A DNA stretch of 64,000 nt from Trichinella spiralis (Eukaryota; Nematoda; Enoplea; Trichinellida; Trichinellidae), in the NCBI GenBank assembly GCA_000181795.3, contig CM012955.1, positions 6,522,999 through 6,586,998 on the forward strand, given 5' to 3'. The stretch's first letter is position 1; every line of letters starts with the position of its first letter. The position numbers were made by a program, and so were the translations under genes. Below the pieces are notes generated by a model, which was not told the origin of the DNA, did not search any database, and saw only the letters and a program-made list of their open reading frames with translations. Positions 49,201-61,654 of the stretch are shown piece by piece.

Positions 49201-52057
49201 CAAGCGAGCAGATAAAACAAAACAAAAACAGCAATACAATCTGTTCAAATTGGTGATCACAAAACTTTTACCGTAACGTACACAAATTACAAATGCAGGT
49301 TTTTAATCTTTTGTAGGTCATGAAAAGATAAATGCAAGCTTAAATATCTCATAAAATAAATATACCACTGAAGTAAATAAATAATATTAAAAAAACGTTA
49401 TACAGTTAATTTCAATTAAATTATTGATAGCTTTTTCTTGAAAAAAAGAATTTATCAACTGCTGACAGTGCTAATGTTGAAACAAATGAAAAACGTCAGA
49501 AATTTTTATTTTTTATTTTTTTAAATTTGCATTCAAATAATTCAATATCATTTTCACACGTCAGCAGTAAAATTTAGTGTAGTTTTTTCATATCAATTGA
49601 AGAAAAACAAATATCTGGAAAGCAGATACTTTTCAAAGTTTGACTGATTGATTAATTTTCCACCTTAAATTCGGGTGAAATATTTATAAATTGTTCATTT
49701 ATTTTATAATTCACATTTTTTTGTTACCACAGATAGATGGACGATGGATACGCATGCACATTGGGTATGAAATTATTTTATGCACAATGTTCAGTGATCA
49801 AAATTCTACCCTGTCGGTGATTGATGGTGCAAATTGGGAAAAGTGAATAAATTGAAGAAACAGAGAGAAAAAGTCGCGACCGTTTGATGAAATTTTCCAT
49901 TCTGTGAATTAATTGCGTGGTGAAATTTCAAACGCACTAAAAATAACTTACCGCAGAAAATGGCCCCCATTTTCCATTTTCGATGGATTAAATAGCAGAA
50001 TTAATGCCGCTGCACAGCTTGATAATGGATAATTGGAAATAAGTTCTTTTGCTCAAACAGGCAGGCAATCTAAATTGCGGCTTATTTCTTGCCCTGACCA
50101 TCAGTGCAAATTTTCACTAGCCTCTACGTTTTTGGAGAAAACTGCGACCCGGTCAAGTGGCACAATGAGATTTTTGAGGAATATCAATGGCCGAATGGCG
50201 ATCAATCAGCCGCTGTTTTAATTTTCAAATTAACCATCCAGACTACGGTGGTAAATCTTCAGGTGGTGACATGACCGATTCTTTGTTTGACAATCGATCA
50301 ACGACCGTCGTCTTCGGTGATGGGATGTTGTACAATTTTGCAAAATTGCCTCCTAAAAAGTGCCCTCCCCTAACCCTACCCCATCACCCCTCCCCCCCCC
50401 CAAAAAAAAAGGCTAGAAAATCTCAATTCGTTGGATATTTTTGCTTCGTCGTAATTTTCGATCGACATCTTGTCAGGTGTAATTATTGTTTCCCGGAAAT
50501 TGCTGCTGCTGCAGCGGTAACGACTTTAGAAGCTCCATTCCATTTCAGCATTTCAATCAACTATATATAAATAACCCAGTTCTTATTTATTTTTAACTAA
50601 TGCTTCGAAAAATCAATCACTTTTACGATGGATTGTCTTATTTTTATCCAGTATTATTATTTATTTAAATTTTGAATAAAAATTACAAATAAATAGAACA
50701 ATAATAATATGGTAAAGATCAATCTATTCTTTTTTAAGCATATTTATTTAAAAACAAATAAAATTCTGCTCATATTATTACACAATGACAGTTTATTAAA
50801 TGTTTTGTTGTTGCAATACTGCAAACTGCCAGTTGAAGTAATACATTTTTCAAAACATCATTTTAAAATAAAAAGCAGTACGTTTTACAAACACGCATAC
50901 AAACTGTACATATATATATATGTGCGTACGTGACAAAATAGCCTGATTGCCGGATATTTCTTCAACTGCCGTCATTTATCAAAGAACGTATATTTTGACT
51001 GGAAAAAATGCAAATGCAAAACCAACTTTCTCAGCTTTCTGGCACAGTTTTATTGGACCTTCAAATGGTGCATTTGTGATGGTATGTGATAACGCTTTTT
51101 CATTTTCATATTCAGTAATAGCATCAAATTAGAGGCTCAGTTTTGTTCTCTATTATTATTGCCTCCTTTTCTCTCCATTTTATCATATTTATTCATTGTT
51201 ATTGTTTAACGCGGTTTTGCAGTTTTCAACAGATTTTTATTCATTACAACCATTGAAATACAATTTCACAATGATAAATAAATAAATAATATATATATAT
51301 ATGTACAGATATACATCACAGATTGTATTTTTCTTGTTCACTGCCACTGTTGCGTCCAGCTTACACTGGACATCTTTAACATGGCGCTATTTGGAAAGAA
51401 ATAAATGCAAGTATTCAAATTTTGACGTACTGAACATATCAAGTACGAACAGCAATCATAGCATAAAATCAATCCACTGCTTCCTGTTTTTTATATGAAC
51501 TTCAGATGTATAATTCATTTTTTGATAAAAACAAAATAGCAAGCAATAACACAGAACAAGCAACATGTTCGATTCGAATAATTTTCCATCTGTTCATTCA
51601 GCAAAAAATACCTGATTTTCATAATTTAGAAAAGTTTTTTTTCTTCCATTTGCATTTTCAGAAAAATAAATTCTATTGAATATTCTATATTTATACTATA
51701 TAAACACGCGTCTGAAGTACGTACGTGAAATAAAATTATAAAATATTATCTGTTAGGATTTTGATTGAGGTAAAAACATGAACAGCAGAATGTCATACCA
51801 GAAGAATAGAAATCAGAATCAGCAGAAGAATAGAAATACTGTAGGCTTTATAAATAGGCATTAGTATATAGCATTATTGTCGGTTTTAAGGACATTTTAA
51901 TGGCAATGTTGCTTTTGTAATATAGTTACTGCTCGAAATACGAAGGTAAGGTTGAGTGTGTATGCACTTGTAGACAACACTGCTGTGCAGTAAAAACGGT
52001 GTGAACGAATAAAGCTCCTGCGTTACTTGCTTGAACCAAGCAAGCAGTTGCGCTTAC

Positions 52058-52290
52058 CTGAACCCTGAATACCGGGTTGATAATGTATAAAAAACCAGAA
52101 CTGAACGTTAACTCGACCAGACGACGTGATTAAATACCAGTGCGAAGGAAACAGACCGTGAACAGTGCCTCCTGCTACACTCACCACCGAGGGTGGTGGA
52201 CCAACTTGAGCGCAATCTATTTGCACTTATCGCTCTGAACCGACGAGATTGACAAAAGAAATTGGCGCGATCAAAAAGCAAATTAATCAC
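52058..52290 (-). other. Possible untranslated first exon or LTR remnant
   Basis: A segment clearly less AT-rich than its surroundings ends, on the minus strand, in GGGTTCAG followed by GTAAGC, a near-consensus donor. It contains no ATG-initiated frame of note. It may be a non-coding first exon spliced to the calmodulin gene downstream. Alternatively, on the plus strand a TATAAATA (about 51849) followed by AATAAAGCTCC (about 52009) resembles the control signals of a solo LTR. Confidence 0.25.
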
Positions 52291-52728
52291 AACTTTCGAC
52301 TTGACATTATTTTGATTATGCACGCAAATTTGTTGCCTGAATCGAAACAAATGCCTGAATATTTAAACTAAAATGAGATCCATTCTGTTTGATACGTGTA
52401 CTACTTCTCACTACTACTAAACTTTCACTGATTACTACTACTAAAGAACATAAAAACCAAAAACAGGCGAGTTTTTCAACAACTTTATTCATTAGTCCAT
52501 TAAACGTAACAAAAGTTGCCAATAAAAGTGCACATCAGCTCGACATCTTTACCATTACAAAACTAAGTATAGTATTTTTTTAAAAAAATAGTGGAATCGG
52601 CAACCGCCATTCCTCACAGAATATTGTATTACGTAAACAAACTCGACTGAAGGCACCGAGCATTTTTCTCTTTAAAGACAATATATCTATCCAAAATTAC
52701 CAAAAATCATCACATTTTATAGGTATAG

Positions 52729-52764
52729 GGATATGAATATGAATATGAATATAAATATAAATAT
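52729..52764. repeat. (ATGAAT)n hexanucleotide repeat
   Basis: Six or so units grading from ATGAAT to ATAAAT. Confidence 0.85.
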
Positions 52765-52916
52765 AGATGAAATTTGCTTTTTAAGAAAAAAAGGCAACGG
52801 TAAAAGTGACGTTGCCTACGAGTTTTACGAGATTACTTTGAACTTGTGCCATGCTTAAATGACAAAGCAACTGTGCAAGCAAAGCACGTTCTCCAAAAAA
52901 TTGTTGGCCAATTTTA

Positions 52917-55900
52917 TCAATTTGCGTTCCAATAGCCATAGCCAACTTTACTGCCCGGCGGCATGTTGCTCCCTTGACGGCCGGATGCCTGGTTGGCGTT
53001 GTACCGATTGTGCTGACCAGGATTCGACGCACTCTCTTCAAATGCAAATTTCAACAATTAAGTAAATATAACAAATATGCAAATTAATGAACAACTTACC
53101 AGCACCTCCTTGCATTCCGATCGACTGGCTGTTCGATGCCATTGCCGCCGCAATGGTGGAATTCATCATCGGACCAGGCATGTAGCCGGGCGGATGACCT
53201 GCATAACCAGCGTTTGGGAAAGCAGGATACGGTGGTGTTCCTGTTCCCGCGAGCGCCGACTGGACATGCGAAGTATTTCCGACGCCATACTTGCCTGGTT
53301 CATACGGCATCTAAATGAATAAATAAAATTTATTGACATGCCTTTCACGTACAGAAAATCAATTCATCATACAAAATAATAATCTACATATATACTATAT
53401 TCGGTAAAAACATTTTCTTCTTCTAAATCAGTATTTATCAACCAGCGGAGGAGGGAGAACGTACGAAGGTTCCTGGGGGAAGAGGAGGGGGGAGGTGTGG
53501 GAAGTAAGAATTTTTAGTACTGCACAGGCAAAGGTGTTCGAAATTCGAAAGTTCATTTCTGTTGCAACGTAAAGTAGTTCTCGAGCTCGTGGATTTCTAA
53601 TTTATGCGGCTCCTGAGATGCCTAGTCAATAGATATCATCATCATGTTATTTATAAATGCATTGACAAACCGCTCGCCTGCATATCATGGTAGTCATTTT
53701 TATTTTGATGCTGGTGACTTTTCGTTCCCCAATGAACTGTTTCTCACAGTTTGGTCAACTTCAGGCTAAATTTTCACCACCTTTTCTTACTGGTCATCTC
53801 AGTTTTAGCTTAACAGCCTCAGCTGTGCACAGTTTATCACTTACCTTTGTACTAAAATCATATCGTACTGCATCTTGGCTTGATGCAACCACGAAGCAAC
53901 AATCTGCTTTGCGTACACACAATACATACTGCACTAGTTATTTTTTTTTGGGGGGGGGGGAGGGTATCAACTGCACAACTTTTATTAAGAGATAAGGAGG
54001 GGGCGTGTGCTGACACGGGTTGAAAACCACTGCTCTAAATGCTGAGAAGAAAAATCATTTCTCTCATTACCCATAAATACTTTTAAAAATATTTTGTAAA
54101 TAAAAATGACTATGAAAAACTTCGCTTGCGTGTATGTATGTAATTTTGAGCATTTGAAATATGAACAACTGCTCCACTTTTTTCTCGCGTTTTAAAAGCA
54201 AAAAAAATTATTTTCTCCTATTTCCACTAAAAGACTTTTGTAATCACGGATGATCAATTTCTCGTTTGGTAATTTCAAGAAAAGAATGAAAAGCGAAAAT
54301 TCTCGACAACAGAAAAACTGTTAAAATTGATTTAACCTAATCACAAATGTAATTTTATGCAAATAAAATTTAAAAAAAAGATAAAATACTTACTTTCAAT
54401 GTCGAACTGTACGGTCGGTGACTGGTACCGTCGGCAGCAGAGTGACTGCCAGTTGAACAAGTGTTCATGCTTCCAGCCGCCTTCAGTTGGTTGGATCCGC
54501 CAGCGGAGTAATTACCCCTCTCCGGATGAACCGTAGCAGGCATTTCCTCGTAAGCTGAAAATTAAAAACAAAAAGTCAGTTGAGCAAGTTGAAATTAATG
54601 AAAAACGAACAATTATTGAACCCCTGTCCCGAATAGACAGGGACGCCAGTCTTGTTCTGAACATTCACTGAATTGGACACGGACGTGCAAGTGCTGACAG
54701 CCGTCGGAACTTGAAAACCACCAACGCCCGTCTCAACAATTCCTCGAGGACCCATTCGATTACGATCCTGAAGCAAAAAAAAAAATATATATATATATAT
54801 ATAATTCATATTGACAACAATAAACAAATTCTGTGTTCGCAATTTTACCGAAAAATGAGAATAGGGTGGTGCAAAGCCCATCATCGAGTGTTGCTGTCCC
54901 CCGACCACGTTGGGTGGCGTAGCGAACGGATGACCGGCTCCTGCAGGCACCCCTGTAGAGGCGCCGTGTCCAGAGGGGGCCAGGCTCAAATTCGACATCG
55001 TCTGATGCAAGTTGGCCGCCGCCGCAGCACTGTTCATCGACTCTCCACGATTCATTTGCGGCTTGTAATCAGCTGCACCTTGAAAATAAAAATGAAAAAC
55101 GAATAAACGCAACAACAGAAATATTTTTTTTCTTATTAAATTAAAAAAAATTTAAGCAAGAAAAAACTCAAAAACAAAACTGAAAAAAATGCAAAATAAA
55201 TAAAGGATAAATCAAACGACTATTATATTACCTGTATCCCGAGCGTTTCCTTGTCCTGACGCCAGTTGTTGCATAGCGTTCAGTGAATTCAAATCATACG
55301 AATTGTTGAAAAGTAAATTTGGAGCCGGAAGAAACCCAAGTTGATTCATTTGGTCGTACATCCCCTGTAAATAAATTTGAAAAAAAAAATATATATGAGT
55401 CTGTATTGCTATGTTCTGATATGCTAAAAAGAAAATAAAACTTCACTAACCATGTAAGGCGACATGCCAGCGGCAGGTAGTGGTGGCTGAAAAGGGGCTG
55501 CCAGTGGGTTCACAGCCGGATTCCCCCCTGCAGACATTGCCGCTGGCCTGTGACCTGAAAAATACAAAAAGAACAAAAATGAATACAATTACAACATAAA
55601 TGAAAAGCACGTATTTCTTTTCTTTTTTTTTTACCAAACACATTGCAAGCAGCAGTGTAAGTTCTGTTGTTGTACATTTGATTCGACGGTGTCTCACCAC
55701 GATTCAGCAGCGCTGTAGTGTTCGCGTTAGTCTGAAAACAAAGCAAAGTATGCAAAAATAAATAATATAAAACTGCAACTTCAAACATAAATTTCATTTC
55801 AAGATACAAATAAAAAGTAAATAAACAAAAAAAAACTGCTAATAACCGACCTGCGCCCGTATACTAGCGTCCGTCGATACAGACGAAGGCGTGTCGTTTA

Positions 55901-58900
55901 AGTTTGAGCTAACTCGCATAGTCATTCCCTCCGGGCCGCCATGATGCATATCTAAAAAATATTCAATACAAATTAATTTTGATGCGTTATTTTGCAAAAT
56001 AAAAAAATATATTAAAAAGTACCTTTCTTTTCGTCGCCGACTGATGGTGGACCGACACCGCTACCTTTGGACATCATAGCCATATCCAATTCATTTGAAC
56101 CCATAGGCTGTGTCATCCCGCCAATAGGATAAGTGGAGGACATCGTGTTTCCACCCCGTCCCATCATTCCATGAGCCGAACCGGTTGCGTGCAGATTTAT
56201 CGACACTGAACTCAACTGATCCTTACTGTTCGCTGTAACGTACATTGGCGATGAAGCATCCGTCGCCATTTTGCCTTTTCCCATAAATCTACAATAAAGT
56301 AGAACAATCTCCGTAGATTTAATAAACTCACAACAACAAGAAAGCTTTACTCTTGGCCAGCCAGGTGACTACGATTCTGATAATCACGCATCACACCAGG
56401 ATGCGCATTGGAGATGGAGTCGATCTGATATTTGGATTTCGCCTGACCCGTAATGTACTGCTGTCCTTTCACCATTTCACGTTGGTAAGCTAACTAAAAT
56501 TAAGCCTTCATAACAACTAGTAATAACAGCAATTTGTATCACCACCATCCCCACGTACACTTCTAACTACTACCTATTGCACTATTTTCCCTATTAAAAA
56601 AGCAAATATCATCTGTCGCAGTAAAAGTAACTTAATTTTTTTCAAACAAAAAACATCTTCACACGTAAAATCAAATTCAAAATGTAAAATGTACATCCTA
56701 GAACATTGTGAAATTACTTTAAAAATGAATTAAAACTATAATATCGTTAATTACAAAACTGAATGCCAAATAAAATACAGTTGACATTGATTGATCACTG
56801 CAGAATAAATAATAGTAAAAAAAACACGCAGATATAGATTATTAAAGTGTATTACAGAATTCAATTAAAACCTGTGAAATAGAATTTTTGTACATCAGAC
56901 TGAAGCATTACGCTCCGAGCAATAAAAATGAACAAATCACGCTATATATATATAAACTCTCATTCGCGCAGATATTTCAATTGACTGACTGAATATAATC
57001 GTCAACACCTCCGCGCAATGCTGCTAATTCAAATTTATCAATCTTATTATTTGTTTAGAAACTGCTGACCATCTGAGAACAACATAAAAAGCTAATCAGT
57101 TCTTATTTTCATATGAAATTAACCACAATCTAGTTCAGCTTGAATTTCTTTCTGTTTTTCCAAATCGATCACCATATTAAACATGATAAATACATTCTTC
57201 CGATATAAGATGTATTAGAGTAAAATACTTTCATCCAAATTAGTAATAAAAAACTTCAGATTATTTATTTATTGAAGCACCTGTTCTGCATTATAAATAC
57301 TAGGAGTGCTTGCATTTTTAATATACTAATTGGAATTTTTATCCGGAATATCTTACTGAGAGCATTGTTCAATTCTTATTTAAATAAAATTGCACATTAA
57401 TAACATACATTCATAGTTACAATTTTAAAAGGTTAACCAATACATTATCATCGAGTTTGAAAAAAAACATTTAGTTGTTATAATAATGAAAACAACTATT
57501 AAAATAAATCAACATTTGGTTAAATAAACTGCTTTTTCTATAAAAACAGACAACGCTAAAAAATAATTGTTCTCCATTGAAAATAATTTTCTAAAATTTC
57601 AAATTCTATTCAATGAATAAAAAATATATATATATATATATATATAATGAAACTGCTTTCAAGGCGTAATTAGGAATCGAATAATTTGGCTGGCATGATA
57701 TTGAATGGAAGTGAACACGGACAATGAAGCCCGTAAGTGAACAAAAGAAAACTCCACCTGCAACTGATCAAGCGGAAACGTGACCGCTAAGTGGCCAGAC
57801 AGCTAAATAAATAATAATAAACCATTCTAGATGTCTGATCGTCGACCAATAAATGACCATTCAACGATAACCACCATATCACACGTCACTTACCTCGTCA
57901 AGACTTTTCTGATTTTCGTGAATCCCTGTCGTCATTCCATCCGGCATGTTTGACATTTTGAAAGGCTTGGCTTTTCCAATCTGAAAAACAAAAAACAAAT
58001 TCAATTACGACTGCCGTACAAAAATGATGCTTTCTTCCTGCAATTATCGAAAGAGATTTGTATATTTCTATATCACTAGCTTACTCCGAGTTCATTTTTC
58101 AACGCGTCCGTCGCTAACTGATTCCATTCCTCTCTGGTGGAAGCTCCCAAATATAAATCCCCATCATTGTTCGCTGAAACCAAACTCGATCCCATTGGTG
58201 CCGCTAATGATGGTGTATAGAAAACGGAATTGTTTCCACCTGAAGCTAACGGCTGCTCAACCACACTACACCACGAGAAAAAAAAACAAAAATCAACGAA
58301 AGCACAAAAAAGAAAACAATTTAAATTCTAACTTCACGGGCTGGGGGGCAAAAGTGGCGCAGGGATTACCCGTTGCCAATTTGGCCGATTCCATCGGTGG
58401 AACCTGCTGGAACATTGACATGTCTTGCAGCACCACAGCACCGCTGTCCAGTGTCCCTTGATGCATGTCGTTACGAACAGCCTTAGATGCAGTGAATACT
58501 TTAGGACCTTTAGTCTGCAGCAAAAGTGAAAGAAAAAAAGACAAGCAAATGAAGTTTTTGCAAAAAATAAAAAATGAGAAACAGCTGGAACAAGTTCTCA
58601 AAAATACGCATATAAATCAAAAGAACAGCCATACCCATTCTTCATCTGCTTCGTTATTCCATTCGTCAACTGGCCAACCGTCGGCAGCGGGTGATGCCGA
58701 CGGCACTGTTTCGTTTTGAACTTTACCACTTTCCTTCGCCTTGGCAGCCTCTTTCTCCAATTCAGCTGTGGCAATTGAATTTTGCCAAGTTCCAATCTTA
58801 GACGTTTTGTCTTCAAACAAAGACGCTCCACCCATTTGCCAGACTAAAAGCAAGAAAAAAATATTAAAATAAAAAAAACGAAAACCAATCGATCGCAGAA

Positions 58901-61654
58901 AATATCGTTGCGCAATTCACCGTTCACTTTTTCATTCGTAAAAACGTTCGAATGATAACTACCGTGTCGACCCATTGAGGATGTTCTTCTCGAAGAATTG
59001 GCAGAATAGCGCCTGAAAGTCATTTTCATTTTCGAAATTACAAGAAACAAAAAAAATTTTTTTTTTGAATATAAAACCTACCCTCGGCCACGCCCGCGTG
59101 CGCCAGACATGTTACGTCCACGTCCGCCACGATCCGTTCTCGGGAAATTTTCATCCAATCGATCCCTGTCCTTGCCCCATGAAACTGAAAAAAAAATTAC
59201 ATCAATACAATTGTGCACGGTTATTTATCATACGAGGCAACCGATAAACAAAAGTTTATCTAGCAACGTTTATGCGAACAAATATTTGCAGAACTGAAAA
59301 AGCAATGATGATAAATGCAGATTTTGATTTTAAAACGACAAAAATTAAACCGATAAGAGGAGTAAACAAATGCTTCATCAACTAAACTACACTTCACTAC
59401 CCATTGTGAACTTCAATGAAAAAAAAAGATAACTAACTACTACTTCCACGCATTTAAATGATAACATGCTCGGAAGAATACAAATATTACAGATAACCAA
59501 CTTTCGATGAACAATAGTGCTAAATTACTACGACTTTCGCAATTAATTCACGCTAACCATTATATACACACAGCGGCTACCTTTGTCCGCATCAGAAGCC
59601 CATCCAATCACTTACTCGCATTGTCAAAAAAAATCAATGCATATTTATTTACCTGACCAGAGTTGACTTCAATAATAATTCAGTTAAAAACAATAAATAA
59701 AAAATTAACACATTTTCCAATACAATTTATTTGCATTCATTGATATTGAAAAAGAAAATTTACTGACCATATTTTTGCACACTGCATAACTTCAAAATAA
59801 ATACTTGAAATTAATGATAAAAGCAATCATCGATGTCAAGATTTACAAAAATCGTTTTGCGTCAAAAATTTTGCAATGAAATATGAAACTGAATTGACCT
59901 AAATCATCCTACCTGCACACATGTGTTCATTTTGTTTCTGCATGCATCTGAGAAATGTAGGCTAACTGAATACGTGAATAAAAGAAAAAAAAGACAAAGA
60001 AGAAATCAACGAAAAAAAACACTCCGACCAGTAGAAATTTTTACAACCTTTCTCCCACCAGAATCATTTATGAAATAACAGTACGCTCAATATTACAACT
60101 GCAACTGATCTAATCTAAATTGCTTTTAATAAATATTCCATTTAAAATTTATTTGAAAACTGTCAGATTATTGTTTAAAAATAAATAATTTTCGAAAAAT
60201 AAAAGATTCAATTTAGGCACTGTTGTATTTTCAGATTAGACAAACAAGAAAAGACGAAAACGTGATACAGAAAAATTGATAAAACTTGAACCGCCAGTGT
60301 TGATTACAAAACAGTAGAAGAGATAAAATCACTAATGGAAAAGGCATCTAGAGAATTCCGCGGAATCCAGCAGAAAAAAAAAGAATATTTATGAAATAAG
60401 CTTAAAATTTAACTGAGATAAAAGGAATAGAAAAACAAAGTAAGAATGAAAACAGTGAAAGTGGAAAAAAGCAGAAAACAGTTTACAAACCGGTTATGCT
60501 TTTACGTTGTGTTGTTTACAGTGCTAATGTTGAAAAGCAAAAAAAAGGGAAAACAATTTTTTCCAGAGAAACCAAATCTGAAGGAAAAACTTACTCGCAT
60601 TCTGGCGGCCACCTTGAGTGGGACGTGGCTGATTAGTTCCGCGTGTGACAGTTTGCTGACCAGCCGAAAAGCCGGTAGTGTCACGACTGCGAATTTGCGA
60701 GCGGCCACGTGCGTTAGCGGATTTAGCGTCGGGACGCTTTCCGCCACGAAGTTCCCTCTTCACGCCAACAGCCTCTTGTTTCTTTTCTCCTGTTGCTGCC
60801 GCTGCCTCGGCAGCAGCCAACGCTTGCTGTTGCTTGTGACTCTTTTTCGACTTTCGACTCTCGATAACCACCCATTCACCCTTAATCAAAACAAAAAAAA
60901 ATCAATAACATGTAAACAAGATCAAATTGAAAACAAAAACAAACAAATACGAATTTAAACGCATCAGAGTAACTATGACCACTCCTTCAGCAAAAATAAG
61001 GCTACAATTTTATCATCACTGCGTGATTAAGATCAGTTTCGGTTATAAATCAAAATGCTCATCATCTGATTAAAACAATAACAACAACCAACAACTTCAA
61101 AATCCCCCTACTGAAAATTTCAAAACGATCCATTTAACCCTGACCTTGAAAAGAACATCAAGCAACACACGATCGCCAGTGTCACATTATAAGAAACAGG
61201 AAAATGTTTTTATTTCTCATTTTAACTAAATTTTTTAATAACTCAAATTATCTGAAAAAAAAAATGAAAAAATAAAACACCTGGTTATCGCCTTCCAGTA
61301 GTGCGTTGACCGTTTTGTCGACCAAATAATCACAGTCGTACAATGCAACAATGACTTCACTTTCTTCGTGACCAGTAAGATTGACAATCTGTTAACGCAT
61401 CAAAAATATTATTAAACAACCGCACGAAAAAAACAAAAATGAAAAACTTCATACGTATTGCACTTTGCGCTTAATGTCCTCTTCACTTGCAGGAGCTTTG
61501 TTCAACTCAGCAAGATCGGGCAATTCGGCAGTATTCTTTAAAAAAAAGATAATAACACAAAAACTGACAATAAAAAAAATAAAAAATCAAAAAAAAGTCG
61601 TACCACTTTTTTCTTAGAATCTTCACTGCTAGTCAAAAAATCTCGGTTACCCAT
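52917..61654 (-). CDS. UBAP2/UBAP2L/Lingerer family protein, 21 exons, ~1019 aa
   Basis: Exons 5' to 3': 61654-61604, 61535-61455, 61388-61281, 60880-60595, 59184-59082, 59012-58963, 58843-58635, 58514-58333, 58265-58085, 57980-57894, 56493-56351, 56288-56023, 55951-55851, 55731-55635, 55554-55451, 55364-55232, 55078-54849, 54767-54611, 54554-54394, 53310-53100, 53035-52917. All phases fit and the sum is 1020 codons. Residues ~30-80 form a UBA-like domain (VALYDCDYLVDKTVNALLEG) followed by GEWVVIES, as in human UBAP2L (VALHDCN..., SWEMVGKK). An Arg/Gly region (~150-215) contains RGGRGRN and GARGRGRGRY. DEWNNEADEEW then KVFTAS matches the DUF3697-proximal region. The rest is low-complexity Met/Gly/Pro/Asn-rich, and the C-terminus (PYEPGKYGVG ... 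GYGYWNAN) resembles the UBAP2L end. Family members bind RNA, stress granules and ubiquitin; that is inferred here. Length is close to UBAP2L (about 1090). The donors at 58333 and 54611 are the least certain. Confidence 0.92.
53429..54032. mobile_element. hAT-type non-autonomous element, copy C
   Basis: It is flanked by TTCTAAAT (53421-53428) and CTCTAAAT (54033-54040), 7 of 8 identical. Ends are CAGTATTTATCAACC on the left and, as reverse complement, CAGTGGTTTTCAACC on the right (12 of 15). G-rich stretches lie near both ends, including a G run at 53951-53960. It lies in the UBAP2-like intron between the exons at 54394 and 53310. The interior does not match copies A and B by eye, so it is a different family with hAT-like termini. 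An ORF at 53687-53995 is not transposase-like. Confidence 0.82.
54785..54803. repeat. (AT)n tract
   Basis: A dinucleotide run in an intron of the UBAP2-like gene, just 3' (minus sense) of the exon at 55078-54849. Confidence 0.9.
57624..57646. repeat. (AT)n tract
   Basis: An uninterrupted AT dinucleotide run in the 1.4-kb intron of the UBAP2-like gene (56494-57893). The rest of that intron shows nothing recognisable. Confidence 0.9.
59185..60594 (-). other. Long intron of the UBAP2-like gene
   Basis: A 1.4-kb intron between the exon at 60880-60595 and the one at 59184-59082. No further exon fits the phase (phase 1 on both sides), and no repeat or RNA gene is evident. Like the intron at 56494-57893 it is much longer than the others, mostly 45-400 bases. 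Confidence 0.6.

Larger units (their letters stand above)
44679..52916. other. 8-kb stretch upstream of calmodulin, no assignable gene
   Basis: It contains simple repeats: (CA)n with ACAT units at 45235-45270, CATAG/CATAA units at 46146-46172, (TTG)n at 46211-46237 and (AT)n near 51286-51301. Minus-strand consensus donors at 49950 and 52056, each ending a GC-shifted segment, may mark untranslated first exons of calmodulin. A minus AATAAA at 52484-52489 is a candidate poly(A) signal for the UBAP2-like gene. Plus ORFs near 50033-50570 and a both-strand open stretch near 48850-49030 were not assignable. Confidence 0.4.

Noticed and set aside
53687-53995. 102-codon plus-strand ORF
   Set aside because: It lies wholly inside the non-autonomous hAT element and does not resemble a transposase.
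58024-58719. Plus-strand ORFs of 145 and 84 codons
   Set aside because: Antisense to exons 7-9 of the UBAP2-like gene.
60446-60958. 170-codon plus-strand ORF
   Set aside because: Antisense to the Arg/Gly-rich exon of the UBAP2-like gene (60880-60595).
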